Source: Pyropia yezoensis (taxonomy: Eukaryota; Rhodophyta; Bangiophyceae; Bangiales; Bangiaceae). Taken from it: a DNA stretch of 64,000 bases. This document shows, in pieces, positions 21,104 to 31,396 of this stretch. The stretch lies in contig CM020620.1 of assembly GCA_009829735.1 (NCBI GenBank), positions 10,351,420 to 10,415,419 of the forward strand. The letters are read 5' to 3'. A program made the position numbers and the translations under genes. The notes below the pieces were generated by a model. It searched no databases. It was given only the letters and a program-made list of their open reading frames with translations, and was not told where the DNA came from. Every line of letters starts with the position of its first letter. The first letter of the stretch is position 1.

Positions 21104-21715
21104 GACGCGCTGCCGGTGGGGGCGCGCCAGACAGCCAGCAGGGGGGGGACGAGAGGCCGCCGGGGGGGGGGGAGGGCGGGACAGTGGCGCCAGCGTAGAG
21201 ACCAGCGGCGGGGGAAGGGCGGGGCGGGGGGTTGGGGGGGGGGGGGGGGGAGGCAGACGGGGGGACGGGCGGACCCCGCCGCCACCAACCACAGCAGTCG
21301 GCGGCAGGGGACGCCAGCCGGGCGGTCGGGGTGGGGGGGATAGTGGCGGGGGAGGGCACGGGGGGGGGGAGGGGGGGGGGGGGGGGGGAGGAGGGAGCGA
21401 GAAGCAGGTGATGTCGCCAGCGGCGGCCGCCCAGTGGCGGGCGCCGACGGCGGGGAGCGGGCGGCCGCCGCCCGCCCACAGCGGCGGGTGCCCAGGCAGA
21501 GGCGGCCGGTGCGCAAGGCGCGGGTGGCGGCAGTGGCGGCGGCGGCGGTGGCGGTGAGGGTGGGGGGAACGCCGCGGCGTCGGGCGGGGAAGCACCCAGT
21601 CCCACGGCGCCGGGCGTCGAGCGCACGGGAGCGCGGGGCAGGACCGGGAGGGGCGCTTCCCGCCAACACCCCCGGTGGCTAGCCGTTTCGGCGTCGCCCC
21701 ACCGTCCGCACTCCA

Positions 21716-21724
21716 GTACTGTAC
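21716..21724. promoter_or_regulatory. GTACTGTAC motif
   Basis: Copy of the recurrent GTAC-pair motif, about 610 bases upstream of the ATG at 21103. Function inferred only from recurrence. Confidence 0.3.
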
Positions 21725-22472
21725 TCTGTGCGCACATCTGGTCTTGCAATGAGGATATTTAATTTGTGGTGCGTGCTCGTTCCCGCCAAGCGCCGCGGCC
21801 ACGGTCCTGTATGTCTGAGTATATCTTGAATACTGTATGTACTGTAGTGGGCGCGTCGGGATTGTTCCCAGGTGACGTTGCTTGGCCCCCCCCCGCCCGT
21901 GCTGCCAAGCCGCGCGCACGCAAATCCACCCCAACTTCCCGCCAACTGTCCCCCCCCCCCCCCCCCGGGGGTGTGGGTGCCACGCGGCGCATGGGAGCGG
22001 GCGCGTGTCCCGCAGGCGTGCGTGACGTCATCCGGGGTGCTGGGGCGCGGGTGCGCAGGCTGCTCACCACCAATCCCCCTCAACCGGCGGCGCCCCCTTT
22101 GCCCGCCCTGCTGCGAGGGATCCCCGGTAAAACGGTCCATCCCGCCGAGCCGTGCTGGCCGCGTGGCGCGCGCACCCCCCCCCCTCCCTACCCTTCTTTC
22201 CGTTTCCATCGTTTCCCTTTCTCCGCGTCTGTTTCGTTTCCGCCTGCCGGCAGTGGCCGCCACTCGCCGCTTGGATCCGCGCCGCCGCGCCCTTCCCCCC
22301 CCCCCTCTCCTTCCCTTGCTGTCCTGCTCGGGGGATGGCAGCATGCCGACGCCTGTGTCTGCCCGCCCCCCCCTCGGACCCTGCAAGATGAGCCCCCCCG
22401 CGCGCGCATGGGTGCCGCTTGCGCCGTCTGTCCACCCCCAGCAGCCCCCCCCACCCCCCCAAGCGCCTATAT

Positions 22473-22481
22473 GTACTGTAC
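22473..22481. promoter_or_regulatory. GTACTGTAC motif
   Basis: Copy of the motif about 580 bases upstream of the surface-protein ATG at 23057, just after CTATAT at 22467-22472. Confidence 0.3.
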
Positions 22482-23056
22482 AGTGGCAACGTCGCGTGGG
22501 GTGTGTGGATGGGATGCCGCCACCGCCAGAGATGGGGGCCCGCCCCTCCCCACCCGCGCACGGGTGGGCAGCGAGGGGGTGGGGTGTCATTCCCGCGCCA
22601 GTACCAGTGCCGCCGCTCTTGGCCGTGGGAGCCGCGGGTGGGGGGCAGGGTGCCAAGAGGCGGCCGCCCCGGCGGCCGGGGGGGCGGACGTGCAGGTATG
22701 CACTGGCGGCGCGCGGGAGGCACCACCACCCTGCCCGCGTGCCGCCGTGTCCGCCAGCGGCGGGCGGGACGGCGGCATACAGGGTGGGCAATGGGAGGTG
22801 AGGGCCGGCGTCCCCCTCTTCCCCCCACCGCTACAAGAGGCCCCACCGTCCAAAGCGAGAGCGGCGGCGGCAGACTCTTCGACACGCACTCTCCCCCACG
22901 GCCACCGCCGTTGTGGTTGAGTGCGGCGGTGTGCGTGCGCGGACTGCCACTTCCCGACATTCTTCTTTCCCCCCTGTGCTGGCCCCCGTTCCTTTCCCTC
23001 CTGTCCTCATCCCCCCTCCGCTCCCATCATCTCATCCTCCCCCCCTGCTGGCTACC

Positions 23057-24361
23057 ATGACCCGTCGCCGCGGCGTCCGCCGCTGGGCGCAGCCCCTCAC
23101 TCTCCTCACCGCCACCGCCACCGCCGCCGCCGCCACCGCTGCCGCCGCCGGCACGGCGGCGGCGGTAGCGGCGGCGGCAGCGGCACCCCCCCCCGCCGCC
23201 CCCCCCCCCACCGCCTCGACCGTCCACCTCACCGACGCCTTCCTCGTCCGCCTCTCCCCCACAGAGCTGGCGCCGGCGCCAACCGACGACGACGGCGGGG
23301 GGGGGGGGGACCCGTCCGAGCCCCCGGATGCCGCCGAGACCGCCGTCCCCCCCGACGTTGCCGAGACCGCCGCCCCCACCGACGGCGCCCCTGACGACTC
23401 GTGGGTGGCGGACGGGGGAGGGGTGGCGCGGCGCGCGCCGCCACCGCCGCCGGCTCCCCCAGTAGAGGGGTGGCGGGGGGCGGGCGAGTGGGTGTGGCAC
23501 CCGGCGGGGAGGGCGGCGGACGCGGAGGCGGCCGCCGAGAGCGACGACCCCCCCGACGATACGGCCGAGCCGTCTGACCCGCCGCCGCCGCCACCGCCGC
23601 CGCCCCCGTCCCCGTCACGGATGCCGCCACGGCCGCCGGCTGGCGCGGCGCCGTCGGCGGCGCCAACGCCACGGCCGTCGGGTGGACCGCCGCCGCAGGC
23701 TGCCGCCCCGTCGTCGGCCGCCCCGACGGGTGGCGGGGGGTGGTGGCCCGACGAGCCCGCCGAGACGGCCGAGTCATCCTCCCCGCCGGCCGCCCCGGGT
23801 GGCGGCGGCGGGGGGGGGGAGTGGTGGCCTGATGAGCCCGCCGAGACGGCCGCGGCGGCCCCGTCCACCGCCCCGGGTGGCGGGGGTGGCGGGGGGGGCG
23901 GGGGGTGGTGGCCTGATGAGCCCGCCGACACGGCCGAGCCCCCCGCCCCGACCGCCGACGGCGACGCGCAGCCGCCGCCGCCGCCGTCGTTGCCGCCGGC
24001 CGCAGACCCCCCGTCGGCGACCGCCGAGGCGACCGACGACCCCGCGTGGCGGTGCCCGCGGTTTGGGATCCTGCCGGTGGAGGGGGGTGGCGGCGACCCC
24101 GAGCTGACCGCAGAGGCGTGTGAGCCGGGCACGACCGACGGGCCGCCGCCGCCGCGGCCGCCACAGGCGGGTGGTGGTGGCGGCGGTGGCGGTGGCGGCG
24201 GTGGTGGGGGGGTGGAGCCGACGGCCGACGGGTGGGAGCCAGACGTGACTGGCGGCCCGACACCAGTGCCGGTGGGGGGCGGGGGCGCCAAACCGACGGC
24301 GGAACCGTGGGAGCCCGTCGGTACTGATGCGCCGTCCCCGCCGCCGCCGGCGGGAGGGGGC

Positions 24362-24395
<34 letters not shown>

Positions 24396-26009
24396 GGGTG
24401 GAACCGACGGCCGGACCGTGGGAGCCCGACGTGACTGACGCGCCGTCGCAGCCACCGGCGGGCGGCGGCGAAGGCGGGGGCGGTGGTGCCCAGCCTACGG
24501 CCGCGCCGTGGGAGCCCGACGTGACCGACGCGCCGTCGCAGCCACCGGCTGGAGGTGGCGGCGGTGGCGGCGGTGGCGGCGGTGGCGGGGGCGCTGAACC
24601 GGAACCGACTGCCGGACCGTGGGAGCCCGACGTGACCGATGCGCCGTCGCAGCCACCGGCGGGCGGCGAAGGCGGGGGTGGCGGCGCCCAGCCGACGGCG
24701 GAACCGTGGGAGCCCGACGAGACCGACGCGCCGCCTCCGCCACCGGCGAGTGGTGGCGGCGGTGGCGGCGGTGGCGGGGGTGCTGTACCGGAACCGACGG
24801 CCGAGCCGTCCCCACCAACGACCGGTGGCGGCGGCGGGGGTGGCGGCGCCCCGCCGACCGCGGAACCGTGGGAGCCCGACGTGACCGACGCGCCGTCCCC
24901 GCCACCGGCGGGTGGTGGCGGTGGTGGCGGTGGTGGGGCGCAGCCGACGGCCGAGCCGTGGGAGCCCGACGTGACCGACGCGCCGTCCCCGCGACCGCCG
25001 CCGCCGCCGCCGCCGGCGTCGGCCACCCCCTCCCCGTCGGCGGGGCGGCCCCCAACCCCCACCCCCTGGTCCACCCCGTCCCCCCCTCCCCCCCCGTCGG
25101 CGACGCCCACCCCCCCCGCGGCGGCGCCGTCCAGCACGCCCACCCCCCCCCCCCCCAGCGCCGCTCCCACCAAGCAGGCCACCCCTCCCCCCCCCCCCCC
25201 CCTCCTCCCCTCCAAGACGGCACCTGCTCCTCCTTCCCCCCCCCCACCCCCAGCCCATCGCCGTCCGACGGCGGTGGCCCCGGCGTGACGGGCGGCTCGC
25301 CGCCGGCGGGCGCCGCGGCGGGGGCGGGCGCCGGGGGCGACGGCGGCGGCGGCGGCGGCGGCGGCCGCCGCCGCCTGTCGGGCGGCGCCATTGCCGGCAT
25401 TGTGGTGGGGGTGGTGGCGGCGGTGGCGGTCGCCGCCGCCGCCACGGTGGCCGTCCTCCTCCGCCACCGCCGCCGTGACGACCGCGACGGCGTGCGGGTG
25501 GTGGCCTACCCGCCGGCGGGGCCCTACGCGCACGACTCGTACGCGTCGGGGGGTGCCGATGGGGGGGGGGGTGGGGGCGGCGGCGGCGGCGGCGGCGGCT
25601 ACCCGCTGCCCCCACCGTCGCCGTCCCCGCCGTCGCCCGGCGCGGCGGCGGCGGCGGCGGCGGCGCGGCGGGGTCCGACGGCGTACCCCGCCCCCCCCGG
25701 GGCGGGCGGGTGTGCCGGCGGGTGTGGCGGTGACGGCTGCGCCGCGTGCGCGCCGTCGGTGGCGGGCCTCCTCACCGCCGCGGGGGTGGGCCTCCCGCGG
25801 GCGGGGGCAGGGGCGCTGCCGGCGGTGGGTCCTTCCGGGGGGGGGGGGGTTGGTGGGGGGGGGATCCGTACGCGACGCCCGTCAAGGCGTCGAGGTGGCG
25901 GCTGGGGGGGGGACGGGGGGAGGGGGAGGGGGAGGGGGAGGGGGACATTGAGAGTGGGGGGCGCGGCCGCCGGGGGAGGGGGGGCGGCGGCGGGTGGGAG
26001 GAGGACTGA
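23057..26009 (+). CDS. Secreted single-pass membrane protein with WEPDVTDAPS repeats
   Basis: ATG 23057 (ACCATGA) opens with a basic then hydrophobic leader (RRRGVRRWAQPLTLL and an Ala/Thr run), read as a signal peptide. The ectodomain has acidic DAAETAVPPD-type units, three WWPDEPAETAE repeats (23,735-23,940), DDPAWRCPRFGILPVE, then about eight WEPDVTDAPSxPPAGGG repeats (24,230-24,990) and a Pro/Ser/Thr stalk. At the C-run 25187-25202 the frame changes and continues with a strong transmembrane helix (AIAGIVVGVVAAVAVAAAAT, about 25,390-25,450), a basic stop-transfer RHRRRDDRD, and a tail with a Cys cluster (CAGGCGGDGCAAC). A second slip at G-runs 25837-25863 gives WWGGDPYATPVKASRW and a stop at 26009. 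The layout suggests a cell-surface or cell-wall adhesin or receptor-like protein; no known family recognised. Confidence 0.6.
24200..25000 (+). repeat. Tandem WEPDVTDAPS-encoding repeats
   Basis: Imperfect coding repeat of about 85-110 bases: P-T-A-x-P-W-E-P-D-V-T-D-A-P-S followed by a Pro pair and a Gly run of variable length. The Gly linker varies most; the WEPDVTDAPS core is nearly invariant in the later copies, indicating recent expansion or homogenisation. Confidence 0.85.
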
Positions 26010-26797
26010 GCGGGGGCGGCCGTGGGGGGTGCGTGTGTGGGGCGGGTGCGGCGGTACAAACCCCCAACGGCGTCAGGGGTCGGGGGGGGCAGGCAGCAGC
26101 AGCGCCGTTTCGGGCCTGCGCTCCCTCGTCCTGACCCGGTGTATGCATAGTGGAGGGGCGCGCGGGGGGTGGGGACGCTGCCGCGGTGGAGGGCAGGCCG
26201 GTGGTCACAGTAAACTTGCGTCGAGGCGTCGTCGTTGGCCGGCTCTAAAGGCCAGACAAGAGTCCTTGCTCGACGTGCAGACAGACGCCTTGCGCGTCGT
26301 GGCCCACCGTTGCCCAAAGCCGTAGGCCGCCCCCGCCGCGATGGAGTCGGGGCCGCCCGCCCGCGGAGCTCCGGAGCGGGGCAGTAGCGGCGGGAATGGC
26401 GGGAGCGGCACGGCGCCTCGCCGCCTTGCGTGTGCGTGCGTGCCCGACTAGATGATGAGCAAGAAAAAGGGAGAGAAAAGAATAACAACCTTCGCCGCGG
26501 AGCCCGGTGGAGCCCACGATCGTACAGTACAGTACATACGAGCGCGGCCAAAAAGCGGATCAAGCCGGGCGCCTCGCGTCGGCGTCGCCGACGCTGCCAG
26601 ACGCACCGCCCCAACAACGCCGCCGCCCCGCCTCCCCCCCGCGACCTCCCTCCCCTCCCCTCCCCCTCACGTCCCCCCCTCCCCTTCCCCCCCACCCCCC
26701 CCAAGTGAGTCTCCCCCCCCCTCCTTCCCAACGCCAAACCCAGCACCCCCTTCCCCACCCCCCCCCCCCCCCCCCACCTTCCTTCAAGCGACCTGGC
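26010..26797. other. Spacer upstream of ELP5 with GTAC motif
   Basis: G-rich 3' flank of the surface gene, then a less biased region 26,180-26,560, then C-rich leader. Contains the triple motif GTACAGTACAGTAC at 26522-26535. No gene recognised. Confidence 0.4.
26522..26535. promoter_or_regulatory. Overlapping GTACAGTAC motifs
   Basis: Three GTAC cores at 5-base period, about 265 bases upstream of the ELP5 ATG at 26798. Confidence 0.35.
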
Positions 26798-28328
26798 ATG
26801 ACGCCTCCCCCCGCCGCCGCCGCCGCCGCCCCCCCCCCCCCTACCCCCCCCCCCGGGGTGGACCAAGCGCCCTACTGGCGCCACTGGACGGGCGGCTCTG
26901 CATCCGGGGCGGCCAGCAGCCGGCGGCCCCGCGGGGGCCCCCCCGCCGCCCCGCTGCTGCTCCTGGTGCAGCGGCTGGCGGGGACGCCCGCCGACGGCGG
27001 CGCCGCCACCCTCCTCCCCGCCCTGGTGCGGTCGCTGCTGCCGCCGCCGCCGCTGCCGCCGCCGCCACCGGGGGGGGGGGGGGGCGCCGCTGCCGCCGCT
27101 GGCGGGGGTGGCCGTCGTCGCTGCCGGCATGCCCGTTGTGGGGGGGGGGGTGGGCCGTCTGGCCGCCGCGGGGGCCACCATTGTCGATGCCTTTACGGAC
27201 GTGCTCGGGCTGCTGCCGCCGTCGACGCCGGCAGTGGCCGCCGCCGCTGCCGCTGGTGGTGGTGGTGGTGGTGGTGGTGGTGGTGGTGGCGGTGGTGGTG
27301 GTGGTGGCGGAGGGGGCGGGGGGGGCGGCGGGGGCGCCCGCCACGGTGGCGGCGGCGGCCGAGGGGGTAGTGGGGGTGGGGGTGGTTTGGGGGGAATGTG
27401 GACGGGGGCCACCCCGGCAGTGTCCCCTCCCCGCCTCCCCATCGCGGCGGTGCCACTCGCGCAAACCCTCTGTGCGGCCGCATCCGCAGCGGCGGCAGCC
27501 GCAGCGGCGGCGGCGGCGGCGGCGACCACCCCCAACCTCCCACCCGCCGCCGCCGCCGCCGCCGCCCCGCCCTCCTGCCGGGTGCTGGTCATTGATGGCG
27601 CGCCCGCGGTGGCCGCGTGGCGGCCCGCCGCGGAGGTGCCCCCCGCGCTGGCCGCGCTGGCCGCCGCCCACCCGGCGGTCACCGCCGTCGTCCTCACCGC
27701 GGTGGTGGGGGGGGCGGGGGGGGCTCCGCCGGCAGACGCCCCTGCCGCGGCGGTGTTGGCCGCCCTGGCCGGCCTCGCCACTACCACCGCCACGTTGCGG
27801 GGAGGTCAGGGGGGGGAGGCGCTCACCGTCACCGTCGCGCGGCGGCGGGACAGCGGCGCCGCCGCGCTGCAGACGGCCGTGTGGGCGCGCGTCGGCAGCG
27901 GCGGCGGCGGCGGTGGTGGTGGTGGTGGTGGTGGTGGTGGTGGTGGTGCCGGCGGTGGGGGTAGGGGTGCGGACGGGGGGGAGGGGTGGGCGTGGCGCCC
28001 CCTCCCACCCGGTGGGTTGGCGGCGGCTCCTGGCGGCGGGGACCCCCCACCGGGCGGTGGCGGCGGCGGTGACGATGGCCACGACGGCCTGCGCTCCCGG
28101 TTGGGCTTGTCGTTTAGTACCGGCGCGGCGGGCGCGGCAGAGGCGGCGGCGCGCGCCGCGGCGGCGCTGCCCTACCAGCACTACGACCCGGCCATCGCGG
28201 CGGGCGCGCTGGTCGCCCACCCGCGGGGGCTCCTCCACGACGATGCGGGGGGGGATGGGGGGGAGGGGGAGGGCACGGATGATGATGATGATGAGCAGGA
28301 CTGGGAAGAGGATGACGTGGACGTGTGA
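26798..28328 (+). CDS. ELP5: Elongator complex protein 5
   Basis: Elp5 is one of the RecA-like subunits of the Elp4-Elp5-Elp6 ring, which supports Elongator in modifying the tRNA wobble uridine. Evidence: a hydrophobic N-terminal strand APLLLLVQRL (from ATG 26798), then after a frame change at the G-run 27070-27084 VAVVAAGMPVVGGGVGRL and ATIVDAFTDVLGLLPP. The core follows with CRVLVIDGAPAVAAW, PAVTAVVLTAVV, AAVLAALAGLATTTATLR and LTVTVARRRDSGAAALQTAVW. The most telling part is the Elp5-type tail: GLSFSTGAAGAAEAAARAAAALPYQHYDP followed by an acidic end DDDDDEQDWEEDDVDV. Glycine and alanine runs are inserted between core strands. Other RecA-like subunits (Elp4, Elp6) lack this tail. Identification is by pattern only. 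Confidence 0.62.
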
Positions 28329-29048
28329 AGGGGGGGGGGGGGAGTTGGCGGGGGGGGGGGGGGGGGGGAGGGGAGAGAAAGGAAAACAGCACAAGCACAC
28401 GCACGCCAGTCCATGCGGTGCGTGCGCACCGACTAACCATCCACTCACGACGCCCGTCGTGTCCTCTGACGGCAACGAGGGAGGCATCTCAGTGCTCGCA
28501 GTCAAGTCGTGAGAAAGAAAAAAAAAGGAAAAGAAAGAGATGAAGGAAACGGTGGCGGCCATGCCCATGGAGCAGAGGCGGCGGACGGGGAGGCGGGACA
28601 CTGAAAAGGGAGTGGGGGGAAGGGCGGCACCCCACCGGGCCGCACGCAGCTGCCCGCCGCCAGTCGACCAGCCTCAACTCACATCCGGCAGCCTCCCGGC
28701 CCCCCCTCCCGGTACATCCGCAGTCGCCCGCTGCGACACCACCTCACCAACACGGTGTACAAACAGCGACAACCCCAGAGGGAGCACGTGCGGGAGAGGA
28801 GGGGGGCAAGAAAAGCGGTCGCCCCGCACGACTCCGACGCCCACTGCCCACAGCCCGTCCCTCCGCTCCCCGCCAGCACGGCAGAGACCCGCGCGGCTAT
28901 CCAGCCCCTCCGCTTCGCCCGCCAACTCGTAAGTGACATACCAGCGGGTGCCACTCCCTCAACCCCACCCCCCCACATCACCTCTCCCCTCCTCCCCCTA
29001 CATCGTCTCTCTCCCCCGCACCCCCCACCCCCCCGCCCATGCCACACT
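28329..29048. other. Convergent 3' spacer
   Basis: Between the ends of ELP5 and PEX11: G-runs, an A-rich patch at 28,505-28,540, then ordinary mixed sequence. No gene recognised. Confidence 0.4.
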
Positions 29049-29930
29049 CTACACACGCGGCCACACCTGCCAGACCCCCACCAGCGCGCTCACCACCCCC
29101 GCCGAGCCAACGGCCACCTCATTCACCCCCCCCTGGGTGGCGTTGGAGGCGGCCACCACCAGGTCCGCCGCCGCCTTGACCGACCGGGGCCCCTCGGTCC
29201 ACGCCACCCGCCGCACGTGCGTCTCCGCGTCGGCCACGTCCGCCCCCCCCCCCCCCCCCCACCACCCCCCCACGCCTTGGCCGACCGCGGCGGCCGCCCC
29301 GCCGCCACCCGGCGGCGGTCCCGCGCCGCCGCCCGCCGCCGCGCGGCGGCGCGGCCAACCCGCCACAGCGCCACGCCCAGCGCCACCCCCGACGCGACCG
29401 CCCACGCGCGCGCCGCGCGGGCGCCCACCCCCGGCGCCGGCGCCAGCACCCCCACCCGCGCCAGCAGCGCCCAGTTGTCCAGCAGCAGGTAGGCAAAGAG
29501 GGCGGCGTCGCCGACCGCCAGCGCCGCGTCAACGGCCACGCCCTCGTCGGCCGACGGGGAGCGCTGCCGTGCGGCAACGCCCACCCACTTGGCCAGCCGC
29601 CACAGCTGCCGGCTGGTGGCAAGGGCGCCCTCGAGCGCCAGCGCCGGGCCGGGTGCCGGCGGCGGCGGCGGCGACGATGACGACGGGTGGCCCTTGCCGC
29701 CGTGGCGCCTCGCCGCGGCGGTGGCGGCGAGCGCCCGGCGGAGGCGGAGGGTGTACTGGAGGAGCGCAAACAGCTTGTCGCGGCCGTCGGTGGTGGCGAG
29801 CGTCGCCGCCCACGCGGAGAGGGAGGTGAGGGGGAGCGCCCGCTTGGGGGGGGGGGCGACGGCGAGGGAGCCGGGGGGGGGGGGGGAGAGGCAGCGCGGG
29901 GGAGGGGGGAGTGCCCGACGAAATGTCCAT
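29049..29930 (-). CDS. PEX11: Peroxisomal membrane protein PEX11 family
   Basis: PEX11 proteins elongate and divide peroxisomes. ATG 29930 (GCGCCATGG) begins MDISSGTPPSPALPLPP. After the G/C run 29873-29886 the frame moves to the diagnostic N-terminal amphipathic region LATTDGRDKLFALLQYTLRLRRAL (around 29,745-29,815). Further on come LATSRQLWRLAKWVGVAAR, a membrane stretch (AALFAYLLLDNWALLARVGVL) and a second hydrophobic helix with basic flank. At the C-run 29243-29260 the frame changes again and gives the typical C-terminus: SVKAAADLVVAASN followed by VAVGSAGVVSALVGVWQVWP. Both slips lie in homopolymers of 14 and 18 bases, so the gene is probably intact in the genome. About 290 residues, usual for the family. 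Confidence 0.8.
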
Positions 29931-30649
29931 GGCGCAAAAGGTGGGGAGAGGGGACGGTGAGGAGGGTGGGGTGAAGGGGGGCGGAAGAGGGTAAGCCAAG
30001 GGGGGTGAAGGCCGACGGGATAGGGAGGTGGGGAGGGGGGGGAGGAGGGGTAACGACGCTCCGCCGTGGAAGAAAGAGGGCGGGGACCACCGCTCGTCGG
30101 CCGGCGGTGGGCGAGCGGATGTGACCTCGACAAAGACTTGGACGCGGGCGCGGCGACGCGTACCCACCGCGCGGTGCACAGCCGCGCACCTCCGCGGAGT
30201 GGCCAGTAGGGCAGGCCGCTCCCGGTCGCTGCTCTCCTCGGAGGCTCGGAGGCGCCAAACGGGGGCGCATGTGGAAGCAACGGAGGGTAAACCATCCAGG
30301 TAAGGGGGCCATAAAGGCGAGCTCCTCGACCAATGAAATCCCCGCGAAACGCGCACAGGAGCGCCGCGAGGAGATACAAGCTGACGCCACGAGAGACCAC
30401 GGCCACAACGAAGTACAAGAATCCCCTATCGGCAGACGCGCCTTGTGCTCTTCTTCATTGTGATGTATTTTCTGCACCTTTATGCCTGATGCTTCAGCGT
30501 GCATCAGGCCTCGGAAGCCCTTCAGGAGCTATATGTCCGGAAAAAAACCCTTTTAACTTGGTGTGGGGTAGGTTGGCGGAGAGACGTATCTATGCATATC
30601 TATATCATATTGGTAACTGGGTAAGTACGTACTACGTTGAGAGGTATCG
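29931..30649. other. Spacer upstream of PEX11
   Basis: G-rich leader to 30,060, then mixed sequence. A 9-bp stem hairpin (GCCTGATGC ... GCATCAGGC, 8-base loop) lies at 30484-30509; GTACGTAC occurs near 30,626. No gene recognised. Confidence 0.4.
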
Positions 30650-31240
30650 TACGTTCCGCTGTCCTGCCCACTTTTCCGGTAATGATGCATGTCGCATGCG
30701 CCATTGCGACGACGGTCATCTATTCGTGCCCGTCTACCACGGCGGTTCCGCGGGAGGGCGGGATGAGTGGACCACGTACGACGCAAGAACGCAAAGCAGG
30801 CATACAGAAGCTGCGCAAGAACGCAAAGAAGGGATAGCTACGCAAGATCCTAAAGAAGGCATGGCGACCCAAAAACGCAAAGGAGTGGCGACACAAGAAC
30901 GTAAACCACGCACAGCTACAGGTAGACGCGACGACAAAGATGCAGGAAGGACAGTGAGGGTGCAGGGCACGCAGGGTGCCCCCCCCTCAGTCAAACAACT
31001 GTACAAGTAGTACGGTGGGGGGGGCATGGCACGTAAGGTGCCCCCCCCCCTCACTCACACAAACGCAAGACATCGACCGCCACCCCCTCCCCCACAGGGC
31101 GCCCCCGCCCCCCCGCCTCCATCCGTGGGGAGCCACCACGAACTCCGCCACGGCCACCACCAACTCCGCCACGGCCACCACCGCAACGCCCGGCCACCAT
31201 CCCTCGCCGCCAGACCCCGGTTTCCAGCCCGAGCCGCCTC
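30650..31240. repeat. Dispersed repeat, copy A
   Basis: Shares long stretches with 36,540-37,200 in the same orientation, including CCATTGCGACGACGG, CCACGGCGGT, CAAGAACGCAAA units, CCTCACTCACACAAACGCAAG and the GACCGCCAC ... TCCATCC end. Identity is visibly incomplete (roughly three quarters by eye). It contains internal short CAAGAACGCAAA reiterations. Possibly an old mobile element or segmental duplication. It ends about 160 bases beyond the 3' end of the LRAT gene. Confidence 0.75.
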
Positions 31241-31396
31241 AATGCACAAACCGCATCGCAGACAGTTGAAAGCGTCCTCGTCCCAACAAGCGTCGTGAGG
31301 CTGCGAGCAGGGACGGCGGTGCGCCCCGAGGATGAAGCAGCTGGCCTGCCGTTACCGGCTGGCGGAGGCACCCCCACGCTACGTGGTGTGTACACC

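Larger units (their letters stand above)
21104..23056. other. Divergent promoter region with GTAC motifs
   Basis: Between the minus-strand gene starting at 21103 and the plus-strand gene starting at 23057. It contains GTACTGTAC at 21716-21724 and 22473-22481 and a related TACTGTATGTACTGTAG at 21831-21847, in otherwise GC-rich and C-run-rich DNA. No gene recognised. Confidence 0.45.

Noticed and set aside
17703..21557. Plus-strand ORF of about 1,280 codons
   Set aside because: Pro/Arg/Gly composition with no domains, antisense to frames showing strand-like ordinary sequence.
22473..22481. Reading the GTAC motif as a copper-response/SBP-box site
   Set aside because: GTAC is the core of such sites in green algae and plants, but lineage and regulator are unknown here, so only the recurrence is reported.
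27070..27084. Programmed ribosomal frameshifting at G-runs
   Set aside because: Slips would be needed many times per gene and in both directions; run-length error explains all of them more simply.
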